From: Ilyonectria destructans
Lineage: Eukaryota > Ascomycota > Sordariomycetes > Hypocreales > Nectriaceae
Assembly (NCBI GenBank): GCA_020740775.1
Contig: JAHEWK010000001.1
Location: 3,038,001-3,102,000 of the forward strand
DNA: 64,000 nucleotides
Direction: 5' to 3'
Of the stretch, positions 11,143 to 21,565 are shown one piece after another. Position 1 is the stretch's first letter; each line of letters starts with the position of its first letter. Below the pieces are notes generated by a model, which had not been told where the DNA came from, did not search any database, and saw only the letters and a list, made by a program, of their open reading frames with translations. A program made the translations under genes and the position numbers.

Positions 11143-11933
11143 CTATAGTTCGTCATTGTCCTCGGTCATGGTCTCCAAGACATTCGCTAGGGCGGCTCGC
11201 TTGACCTCATCGATGGATACGCTGACATCGATGGTGACAACGTCCCTCTCATCGCTCGTGGGACGCTCGAGGATGTCGAACTGGCTGTGGACCATGTTGG
11301 CACCCATGTAGTGGTTCTCTCGCTGCGAGACACGGGCGAGGAGGACTTCCTCGGGTGCGTTGAGGAAGATGAAGTGGATGCAGAGGCGGTGGTCGAAGTA
11401 GCCGGCGACGCGAATGACGTCGCGGTACTTGCGCTTCAGGGCTGAGCAAGTGAGGACGACGCCGTCAGCGCCGGCGTTGATCCGGTTAATAGACTCCTCT
11501 CGGAGAGCCGTGAGCCAGTCCCATCGGTCCGCATCCGTCAGAGGAGTGCCGGTGCGCATTTTTTCGACGTTGGCAGGAGGGTGGAACTGCAAGTCGTGTT
11601 AGTGGTGAGACCGTGTAAACCGGAGCACGCGGCAGCCACCCGGGGCACGCCACAGAAGGGAAGGGTCACACTCACGGAATCACCCTCGATGTAGGGCATG
11701 TTCAGGGTGTTGGCCAAATACTCGGCGATGGTGCTCTTTCCACAGCCAGCCGGGCCAGTAACCAGCCAGATGTGCTGCTGGTCCTTGGCACTGTGGCCAT
11801 TGACGGTAGTCGAGTTCAGGGAAGCCAGAGGCGACGGCGTGGTAGGGGTTGCCTGCAGCGAAGGTGGCAAGGGAACGGAGGCCGGGGCCCGGGGAGCCTT
11901 GATGGGCATGGCGGAAGAATCGTAGGACAACAT
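11143..11933 (-). CDS. Gluconokinase (thermoresistant GntK family)
   Basis: Phosphorylates D-gluconate to 6-phosphogluconate, feeding the pentose phosphate pathway. Exons 11933-11676 and 11586-11143 (minus strand) give 233 residues. The P-loop is GPAGCGKST at about residues 60-68, followed by PYIEGDSFHPPANVEKM, the family's gluconate-binding region, reconstituted across an 89-bp intron. Then come GTPLTDADRWDWL, VLTCSALKRKYRD, VSQRENHYMGANMVHSQF and the typical C-terminal segment. The N-terminal 50 residues are low-complexity and longer than in bacterial GntK. An in-frame ATG at 12077 would add 48 residues, but its context is poor and I prefer 11933; the start is uncertain. Confidence 0.9.
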
Positions 11934-12721
11934 GTCGAGAGGATGTGACGGGTGTAAGTCGAGGTTGGAGCAGGAAGGATGAAAGCAGGGTTCGATGACT
12001 CCTTTGGCGTTGTGGTAGAGAAAGGGAACGGGTCGGAGTTGACGGGACGGCAACCGTAGGCCGAGTTCGGTGTACATGTATGAATACGCGCAAGGGCTGT
12101 CTAATTCCAGTCAAGGAAGTAGAAGAGGGTTTGTGAGGGTTGGTATTAGGTTCAACAAGGCAATGCGAGGTAGAGCGGCAAGGAAGAAATCCAAAGGATC
12201 AAAAGCCAACAACTTAAAATGTGAGATGGGGGTTCGGTCGGGGAGGCAAACGGCTGGGCAAGGGGGACTGGAGGCTTCTATTATAAGGCTGATGACGAGA
12301 AAGACATTTCCGGCTTCTGGCAACGGGGAGAAGGCCGTGGCCCAGTCCGTGGATCAGGCCTCCCCCGAGCCTGTTACGGAACGTCCGTACTCGCGCAAGT
12401 GACGTGGGGGAGTGTGTAATAACTAGCAGGCGCCGGTGGGCCGGGTCACTTGGTCACTAGTTGTACTGTGGTACCGACGGCGTCCCGGATGTCTTCCAGC
12501 CAGCGCCGGGGTGTGTGTAATGCGCGGTAGTGAGTGGATGCGGTTGAATTGGAAGAAGCCAGGGCAAGTTTTTCCCGTCGTGTCCACTCCGACCCAAGCA
12601 ATTTTTCAGGCTTTTTTTCGCCGCCTCTTGGTGGGTGGAAGGATGGATGCATGGAGAGAGGGGGTGGATGATGACAGGGGAGTCAGGGGGGCTTGGCCGT
12701 GATCGACCCCACAGACTTAAC

Positions 12722-12754
12722 CTGGGACTGAACTGGGACTGAACTGGGACTGAC
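12722..12754. repeat. 11-bp tandem repeat CTGGGACTGAA, three copies
   Basis: Three head-to-tail copies, the last with one change (final A to C). Upstream of gluconokinase. Confidence 0.85.
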
Positions 12755-12992
12755 CTGAGCAGGGGTAAAGTCTCAGAGATGGCGTACATTGACATTGCAG
12801 TAGTGAAGGGATGGGAATGGAAGGCAAGGGGGACGCAGCAGGAGAAGTAGAAAGTAGAAAGCAACAGGTCATGATCGCCATCTAGAAGCTGGAGAACACG
12901 AAGAAGACGCTGGAAAGAGCCGGAATTGCTACGCAGTCTGGACGCAGGGTTGGGTGAGCAGCAAATAGACAGGGGAAAGCGACTTTGGGGGC

Positions 12993-13032
12993 GTGTCTGA
13001 GTGTCTGAGTGTCTGAGTGACTGAGTGAGTGA
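12993..13032. repeat. 8-bp tandem repeat GTGTCTGA, five units
   Basis: Three perfect GTGTCTGA units are followed by GTGACTGA and GTGAGTGA. A related GTGACTGA run occurs at 26261-26288. Confidence 0.85.
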
Positions 13033-16000
13033 GCTCCTCTGGGGGAGCCGGGCGTCGGTGTCGGTGACAGGGTTGGCATGTATGTATTTTGGGACAGGTC
13101 ACGAGTACACTCTTGGTGCCTCGAGGCTTGGCGGCAGCTTGATGTCACAATGAACAATCATTCCGGGGAAGACAGACAGTGTACGAAGTAGCGTGGCATG
13201 CTACGTACGTAGTACAGGCGGCGCATCAGCGGTGGATGCAGTGGCTTCCGGAACAAGCTGGAGGTGAGGTGGGGGTGTCTCGGGGTGTCTTGGGGTGTCT
13301 CGCCGTATTACTTGATACGACTCACTCACCTCAGACATGGGGAAGTACAGTGTCGCCCTGTACAGTACGATTCTGTTGAGTACGGAGTACAATCGCCGTC
13401 CTGCAGAGTGGCAGCCCTCTCCGCAATCCAACCGCCTGTTGTGGCCTGCCGCAGGGCGACATCCCGTCCAAATCGCTCCCACTGCATCCAGCCCCTCCAT
13501 CGGTTCTGGAGATGCTGCATCCCATGCCATCCCGATCCCGTGCCCAGGCGCAAATGAGTGTCCGGCCAAGCCAACAGCCAGACCGAGGACGTGGAAAGCA
13601 ACCCCAATCCCAACAGCCTCGAAGCAACCTGCGGTTCTTGCTCGGCCCGTGGTCCAGTGCGCTGGGCTGGGATGCATCATTCGACAATAGGAGACGATCC
13701 GATCCAGATCGTCGTTTGACAGCAACAAATGCCGTTGGACAACCCTCCCACAGCCGAAAACCTTGTACCATGTACCCTCAGCCGCTTGGGGGCCACTCCG
13801 TACTTGCTGGGACCAGGCAATTACGGCTGCTGTCCCCGGCACGCGATGGAGGTCTGCCGCCAGCCTGCCGTGATGCGCCATGGGCAACTGGCTCCGATGG
13901 GCGTCCGACGGCGTAGGGCAGAATATTGTGTGCGTCTCGATCGGGAAAGAGGCGCCGGAGCGGACTACGCCGATGTGGTACTCCTTTGGTCCCCGCTGTC
14001 GTCCACGAGTCCCGTCCACGGGTCCCGGTCCACGACAAACTCGATCCAAACAGAACAACTCACAGGCGCAGCAATTGACGAAATGGCGGGCAGCCAGGCC
14101 AAACAGCGAGCCCCCTTCGGAGCAGACAGGGACCAGGCAATTACCTTCCTACATATTCGTACCAAAGTACTGCATCCGATTTCCTCCCCACTCCCCGCAG
14201 TCTCTCCCGCTGTTGGGGATGCACCCTGGCCCCAGCCAGAGAAGCCAGAGACGAGCGAGGCATGTCTCACCAAACGAGTGCGTGGGAGTCAGGAGGCGTT
14301 GTTACACACCCCCACCCCACCTCCAGCGATCCTCTACTAGGTACCACCCTCCAGCGCTCCTCCAGCGCCCTCTCGCACCCACTGACATCCTCGGCGGCGT
14401 AAAAGGAAAATATCCTAGTCGTTGTCCAGCCAGGCCGTGCCCCGCGCGTGGAGCTCGACCGCATGGGTCTGCTGCGTAGCGTGGGGGTCGCAGATTTCTC
14501 GAGGTCAGGCGGAGGTGGTGCCCCACAGAGCCGCCCATAGCCTGCTGTTCCCACTGGACGCTGACCGGACCTCATCTTCACGCCCAGTCGTGACTGGTGA
14601 ATGAATGAGACGCAAATTACAACAATGGAAATGAAACAGAGAATGGAGACCGAAGTTGGATACGTGTACTGCGTAAGTAGTAGTTCTGCTTTGGTCACTC
14701 GCAACCTCAGTTCGGGCATGATGTGAAAATTCATCACTCAATTCGTCTCGATCCCCCTCCCGTCACATCACCATCTCCTCCACAAACTAGTCCGGTCATG
14801 GGCTATTGCCAACCACTCGGGACGTTCACCTCCCAACAAGGTAAGCATTGAATACACCATCGACCTTTCCTGCTTCCCCGGTTGGCGTCCCTGGGCTAGC
14901 CAACCAACCAGATTAACTCCACACCCTTCGACGTTCGGTTCGGCTGGCAGGTCGACATTCCGAAGCAATGGCTCGGTGGATGTTGGTGGACACTCCGCCT
15001 AGGTGGACACTCCGATACTGTCGGTCATGCTAGTTAGTGCTTGCTTGCAGCACGCTTTGCTCGCCGAGTTTCATCCCCTGTTGCTTCTGTTGCCAGATGT
15101 CGCATTGGCTCCATGCCAAAGGCCACACCGCTCCTGCTCATCCTCATTCATCGGAGTGCCATCTTCGATTTTCTCCAAGCCCTGGGCTTCACTGAGGGGC
15201 AGCAGGCTTGATTGCAACTCTACCAACCCGCTGTATCCATCGTGTTCTCTATACGCAACGGCACAGCCTCTAATCAGCGCAGAATGACACCTCCCACTCT
15301 CTAGCACTCCCGTGGTTCCGATTGCTGAACCTTTGTCTGGCGATCCGCTTCTCCGTTTGCCCCGTTCCTGACTTGTCCTGCATTCATGCGGTGAAGCTGA
15401 ACCTGGCACTAATCCTCAACTGGTGACCTGGAGGTACATTCGGCAGTCCATCCGGTCTGCAGTATCGGCTCGGTATGCTGCTCATCGTGTGCCCAGCCGG
15501 CGAGGTGCGGGTGGGACTCAACGTTTGTTTCCGACCGACAGCTCTAATGACATGATGTGCCTTTCCCGCCCCATACCATGCGAGTGCGTCGAATACGTAT
15601 CTATTGAGCAATCAGTCAAACTTGTGCGCCCGTATAGCACCGGACCCCCCCGCGGGTGCTTGAGTGGGGGCCTCATCCTAGATACAGGTTATCCACGTAG
15701 AAATTTCGTGGTTGTTTCTTTATCCCACGCGGAGCGATTCTCGGCCGCGCTCACCCGGTCCGAAGTTACCGACGACGGCTAACTCATTCCTTGAACGTCT
15801 GGCCTGAGATGACAAGGCCCAGCCTGCGGCCCTCACCGCTTTGATCACCATATAGAGCTCTAAGAATAAAGTTAAGAAGATCTCAGAACGACCCGGATTG
15901 TTCATACAAGATAGGTGGATGTAATGAGTGCCTGATCCTCGAGTTAGCTGGGAGGAGGCTGAAGAGTCGCCAACTTTCTCAGTCTAACCTCGAATTGAGC

Positions 16001-17019
16001 CCAGGTCGGTTTAGGCATGTCTGCTTCCACACATATACAAGGGAGGCGCGGTCATTTGTTGGATGGTGTGTAAGAGGGGGCACATGGCCGCCGAGCCTCC
16101 CTCCGTTATCTACGAATAACAGTTACCAAGGAGGTCTAATTAGGCAAGTATACCCAACCCATTGTTTCGAGATGGAACGCCCTGATAGGAAAGGTAAACT
16201 AAGCCAAGGATAGACGCACGGAGCATGTGATTGTTAACTGCAATTGTTTCTTGTTTCTTGTCAACGCACTCTTGTTACACTTCTTGGACGGTTCTGAAAC
16301 GATCACATCTCTGCTCGTCTCCGGCTGGCCACCTTGCCGTTTCTGGTCACCATGGGATATCTTGAAGCTCCTCGGCTTTCTCGTGCCGTACTTGCTTGTG
16401 ACGAGCCGCCAGTCGCCATGGCCCAGACAAAAGTACGACACCACGCCATCTGTTCCCGCAGCTTGGCGGATCCGTGAGCCCGATCTGGCAGCTCGACAAG
16501 CCACCATGATGGTGGCCCCTCCTTTGAAGTGGCTGAGAGTGGCGCCACTGAGTTCCATTGAGTTCCAGTGAGGCAGGAGCAGTAACATCTCGGAGGGGTC
16601 GACCAGATTGGCACATACTGCCTGCGTAAGCTGACACCTAGGCGGGGCTCTGCCGATGGCCACATCAATATTGTGTCGACAGGACTGGATATAATTTATG
16701 CTTCTAAGTCCCTGAGAAGCTCTCCTACAGTCCATGCAAAATACAATGCATGATTTTCTGTCTAATACACAAACCAGAGGCTTCCTTGGGCAAGTTTGGT
16801 TCCTGTCGGGCCACTGCCCCTCGCACGCAACTGACATCACCACCTCTGCCTAAGATGTAAAGGCGGGGAAATGGACACATGGCCACTAGCCGCAACAGGC
16901 ATCTGCTGCCTGCGCCTCACCAAAGGTCCCCGCGTCTCCTGGACACGTTTGGCGGCAGGTCCAAAGGTCCCAAGATCGATTGGGCGGCAGTGACAAACGG
17001 CCGCTGTAAACCGACCCTC

Positions 17020-19715
17020 ATGTCTTCTCCAATCTCACCGTCTTTCATTCTTCGGAGACTGCCTTCACTCAGAATCGCAGCCTTCAAGCCCTCGATCCCA
17101 ACACGCCGTCGCGTCCCTCACTTTCCCAGGTCTTTCCGACAGACTCATCAGAGATTTTCCACCTCAGCCATCATGAACTCCAACGAGCTGGTCCACTACC
17201 TCGCCGACCAGCCGCCCTCGGTTGTCAGGCTGGAGATTGAGAAGCACTTTGAGGCTTTGACCGACAAGCAGAAGCGCTATGCTCACTTTATCAGCAAGTA
17301 GGTTGTTCTCTTGCTCCCCAGCGTCTCATAAGCTTCGTCCCCATGCCGGTAGCTAAACGTACACACCAGGGCCGCCTTTGCTGGCACCAGAATTGTCTTG
17401 CGACAAATCTCCCCTGAGTCGGAGGCTATCTATGACCTGATTCTCGCTCTCCACAAGTCTGTCGGCGGCGACTGGAACGCCCTGGCTAGCAAGGCTGGCA
17501 TTGAGGAGTCTGAACTCACTCTCTTCCTCGAGTATGCTGTCATGTTCCTCGGCAACAACGGCAACTACAAGAGCTTCGGTGACTCCAAGTTCATTCCCCG
17601 ATGCAGCGAGAAGAGCGTGGCTGCTCTCGCGGCCACCTGCCCTGTAGCTACCAAGTTCTACGAGGCTACCGGAGGCGCCATCTTTGGTGCCGCTAGCCCG
17701 GCCATCATGCACTTGGGATACCCGGATGACGGCCACATGACCACCTACTACCCCGAGTCTTCAGAAATCACCAAGGAGGAAATCAAGGCCATTTCTGACT
17801 GGATGGAGTCCAAGGGACAGCTCCCCGAGAACAACCGGTTGCGAAAGCTGTCTGATGGCAACTTTGAGATCCTGATTGCTTCTGCTGTGACTAGTGTTCC
17901 CTCACAGGGTGGTGACATTGGAAAAGAGACTCAATTCACTATCGAAGATGGTGTTCTGAAGGGCAAGACTATTAAGCTTACCTTCGGAGACTATGCGGAG
18001 GAGATGAAGAGCATCGCTGCATACATCGACAAGGCTGGCGAGAACGCGGACAACGAGACACAGAAGAGCATGCACTCAGCTTACAGCAAGTCTTTCGAGA
18101 CTGGTTCTTTGGAGGCATTCAAGGACAGCCAGCGATACTGGATCAAGGACAAGGGCCCCATGGTGGAGTCTAACATCGGTTTCATCGAGACGTACCGAGA
18201 CCCTGCTGGCATTCGTGGCGAGTGGGAAGGCTTTGCTTCCAGTTCGTTGCCCCTCTCTTACCTACGTTATATGTGTGCATGATTTGCTAATAAGTTTCAT
18301 AGTGGTTAACAGTAAGCTCAATATTTGCTTGCTCAATCTAAGGAGCACTAACTGACGGATACTAGTGGAACGAACCCGCGCCTTTGGTGAGCTTGTCGCC
18401 GCAGCTCCCGGCCTTATCCCACTCCTGCCTTGGGGCAAGGAGTTCGAGAAGGACAAGTTTTTGTCCCCTGACTTCACCTCCCTGGAAGTTCTTACCTTTG
18501 CTGGTAAGTGCTTTACCTTGTTCGTCTTGTGACAATGCTAACTAATTCTCAGGCTCTGGTATTCCTGCTGGCATCAACATGTATGTTTATTTCAGGCTCG
18601 ACTTGAGTCGCCATCCAGACTCTAACACGCCCGTGTCCATGTGACTAACTTATGAAATGTAGTCCTAACTACGACGATATCCGACAAACTGAGGGCTTCA
18701 AGAATGTGTCTCTTGGAAACGTCATGAGTGCCAAGGCCCCCAATGAGAAGATTCCCTTCATTCGAGAGGACGACCTGGAGGTTTACAAGAAGCAGCGTGA
18801 TGCCTCTTTCGAGGTCCAAGTTGGTCTTCATGAACTTACTGGTGCGTTTGTAAATCTGTGTCTATTTTCCCCCTGCTAACTCGCCTCAGGTCACGGCTGC
18901 GGTAAGCTCCTGCAGGAGACCTCCGCCGGGTCTTTCAACTTTGACAAGGAAAACCCCCCAGTCAGCCCTGTCGATAACAAGCCCATCTCAACTTGGTACA
19001 AGCCTGGCCAGACTTGGGGCTCCGTTTTCGGTAGCATCGCTGCCTCGTATGAGGAGTGCCGAGCCGAGCTTGTCGCCATGCACCTTAGCTGCGAGTTCCC
19101 TGTCCTCAAGATCTTTGGGTTCGGCGATGGTTCTGAGGATATTAACGGCGAGCCCGGTGATGTCCTCTATGCCTCTTACCTCTCTATGGCTCGCTCTGGC
19201 CTTGGAGCCTTGGAGATGTGGGATCCCAAGAGCCAGAAATGGGGACAGGCTCACAGCCAAGCCCGTTTCTCCATCCTCAAGTGCTTCCTCGAGGCCGAGG
19301 ACGATTTCTGCAAGCTCGACTACAAGGAGAGTGATCTGTCGGATCTGACTATCAAGTTGGACCGCTCCAAGATTCTCACGGCAGGCCGCGATGGTACGTT
19401 GCCCAAATCCCAACTTCCCAGGGTCTCATTCTCACAAATCGTATAGCTGTTGCCAAGTACCTGCAGAAGCTGCACGTCTACAAGTCCACCGCTGATGTTA
19501 AGACCGGCACGGACTTCTACGTTCACATGACTACTGTTGACACCGACTTCTGGGGCACGAAGGTCCGCGACGTTGTCCTTGCCAACAAGCAGCCCCGTAA
19601 GGTCTTCGTCCAGGCCAATACCTACCTGGATGATGCTACGGGCAAGGTCTCGATCAAGCACTACGAGGCGACGCTCGCTGGCATGGTTGAGAGTTGGGCA
19701 GACAGGAACTTGTAA
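17020..19715 (+). CDS. dpp3: Dipeptidyl peptidase III (metallopeptidase M49)
   Basis: Zinc exopeptidase that removes dipeptides from the N terminus of short peptides. Eight coding exons: 17020-17297, 17370-18241, 18303-18311, 18366-18503, 18553-18580, 18663-18841, 18890-19393 and 19447-19715, giving 758 residues. The zinc motif HELTGH is near residue 498 and EECRAE near residue 556, at the family's spacing. The HELTG|H motif is cut by a 48-bp intron. Exon 3 is only 9 nt; including it gives GFASMVNMERTRAF, which has the family's length. The first 50 residues are basic and Ser-rich like a mitochondrial presequence, and an in-frame ATG at 17173 (MNSNEL) would start the cytosolic form. An ATG at 16879 is also in frame but adds unlike sequence. 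The donor after exon 2 (GTTCGT) is weak. Confidence 0.93.
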
Positions 19716-20218
19716 GGTAGCATAGCCGGGAACATTTGGCACTCATGATCATGAAAGAGGGCTGGATATTGTAGAATAGAAGAAAGCAAGCCATGATGCT
19801 ATTTCGGAACCGATTCCCGACAAAATGTTTCACCACCACAATAGTTGATGATAATTCCGCCAGCCCGAGACACACATTCTTGAATCTTCATCCCAAATCC
19901 AGCCCTAATGTCCAGCCCAGGCCGGTTCAGGGAGTGTGCCCATACGTCGCTCGCGTTCTGTTTTTTTCACCCCAGGAAAGAAGATTGATACTCCGAATGG
20001 TTGTTTATCATAAGAGCCTCTCACCGGAAGCCTGGTAGATTTTGTATGCTCGTTTGTTTTTTGACTGTAAAACCTGATTACAGACGCCAAAATGTGACCG
20101 ATGCCGTCGACTTCCAAATGCAATTGGCCAAACCAGCCCATTTCGGAGACCCTTCCCGTTCTACAACCCGTCGTCGCAACCCTGGTACTCCCCCAGCCCC
20201 GGCGTAAGATGCATATGT
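19716..20218. other. Convergent intergenic region, dpp3 / rpl6
   Basis: 503 bp between converging stop codons, presumably shared 3' untranslated sequence. Nothing else recognised. Confidence 0.6.
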
Positions 20219-21157
20219 TTACCAAGCCATCTCGTGGGGCTTGTCACCCTTTCGCAAGCTGAAGGAGCTACCGAGGTAGCTAGCCAGCAGGTCCACCTTC
20301 TTGATGTTGGCGATCAGGGCCTTGTCGATGGCCTTCTGGTCGGCAGCACGGCTGCTGTTGATCTCCTTCTTCTGTGGGGCCACAAAGTCAGTCACCAAAG
20401 AAACAAAAAATTCCAGTTTCCAAGAAATCATACCTGGGGCTTCTCTCCCTGCTTGAAGAAGGCCTCCTCGCCAGCCTTATCCTTGGACTTCTCGGCGGTG
20501 AAGTACTTGGGTTGAGAGATCTCCTCGATCTTCTTCTCATCGAGGCCGGAGATGTCGACCTTGTAGGAAGTGGCGATGACGTATCGGGAGTTGACTCGGC
20601 GGAGGGGAACACCGTTGATCTTGAAGGGGCCGGTGACGAGGAGGACGCCCTGGTCAAGGGTCTTCAGGAGGATGACACGCTTGCCACGGAAACGGCCAGC
20701 GAGGAGGATGAGGACAGTGCCGGCCTCGAGGGACTTGCGGGGAGTCCAAGATCGGACGGCCTTGCGGACCTGTGATTTCCAGTTGTCAGCACATATGATT
20801 CTGTGTGAAAGCGCTGAAGCCTCCATGGAATATCCACGGTGCCAATCGCCATCTCATTGGAGTTGCGTATTGTCTGAGTTCGAATGTCCGGGCTCCGACT
20901 TCGCGAGCCCTGATTCCGGGCTCTGGCTCCAACGTCGGCGGGATTCCAAACGTGCAGCCACTCCCATTCGACTCCCAGATCAATCCGTGCCTCCAATGGA
21001 TGTGTGTCAAGGGCGTTGCGAGGCAGCATCATCAAAGACTCACCTTCTTGCTCTCGGCATCATCTTCGGCGCTGTACCACTTCTTGGCCTTCTCCGAGGG
21101 AGCGGGAACCTCCCGGGTCGACTTCCCGAACGTCTTGGTTGTGGGCTTCGTCGACAT
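20219..21157 (-). CDS. rpl6: 60S ribosomal protein L6 (eL6)
   Basis: Large-subunit protein. Exons 21157-21044, 20769-20434 and 20371-20219 (minus strand) give 200 residues. The protein begins [19 protein letters not shown]. Diagnostic stretches are [58 protein letters not shown] and [14 protein letters not shown]. It ends in [20 protein letters not shown]. Intron 1 is 274 bp, long for this window, and intron 2 is 62 bp. Intron 1 has a TTGATGA near its start but no matching D box or closing stem, so I do not call a snoRNA. The gene diverges from hsp78. Confidence 0.96.
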
Positions 21158-21565
21158 GGTGACACTCTCCTGGCTGGTGGTTAGGGTTGGGTGATAAGGA
21201 AAGGAAGACACTTGTTGATGATGCGCCCGGAAATGTTAGAATTCTTTGTGAGCGCCGCTAGCGAGTTTGTGGGAATCAAAATGTGAACCCTCTGGCGCTA
21301 ACCTAATCTGTAATCAGTACGTCCCCTGTTGCCGCTCCGTGGGCCGGACATGGGGCTTCCGGCACGTGGTGATAAGATAAGGCTTTCGGAGCTGCGGGCG
21401 CCGGAAAGTACGAGAAAGTGCTCCTGGCGTCATGAGACCTCTCGCGAAGCTTCCCGATAGATTGATATTGCAGTTGTTTGCCCCTCGACGTTGGATTTCC
21501 TCCCTCTTTTGTTCCCATCCCCAATTCTCTCTCCTTTTTCCTATGTATATGCTCCGATCACCAAC
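21158..21565. promoter_or_regulatory. Shared divergent promoter, rpl6 / hsp78
   Basis: 408 bp between start codons. TTAGGGTT at 21181-21188 reads AACCCTAA toward L6, a telomere-repeat-like Tbf1-type site close to the L6 start. GAAGCTTC at 21446-21453 is a two-unit heat-shock-element-like inverted repeat about 113 bp upstream of the hsp78 start, which fits a heat-induced gene. Both are motif guesses. Confidence 0.45.

Larger units (their letters stand above)
11934..17019. other. 5.1 kb divergent gap, gluconokinase / dipeptidyl peptidase III
   Basis: No supportable gene. Several overlapping frames stay open for 100-285 codons on both strands (notably 13201-14058 minus), but none resembles a known protein or keeps a fungal splice pattern. 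It contains short tandem repeats at 12722-12754 and 12993-13032, a palindrome at 13201-13212, and GTACGGAGTAC-type motifs near 13379. It probably holds two promoters and perhaps non-coding transcripts. Confidence 0.45.

Noticed and set aside
11934..12077. Longer gluconokinase start at 12077
   Set aside because: It adds 48 residues without conservation and has a poor start context. Not excluded, but 11933 is preferred.
13201..14058. 285-codon minus-strand frame, with 199-203-codon frames on the + strand over the same DNA
   Set aside because: None resembles a protein family. Mutual overlap of long frames points to low stop density, not to coding.
16199..16843. 214-codon minus-strand frame upstream of dipeptidyl peptidase III
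   Set aside because: No recognisable domain, Cys/Arg/Ser-rich, and it lies in the presumed promoter.
20770..21043. Possible C/D snoRNA in L6 intron 1 (TTGATGA near the donor)
   Set aside because: The first base of the C box is wrong, the only CTGA is the branch site about 240 nt away, and no closing stem exists.
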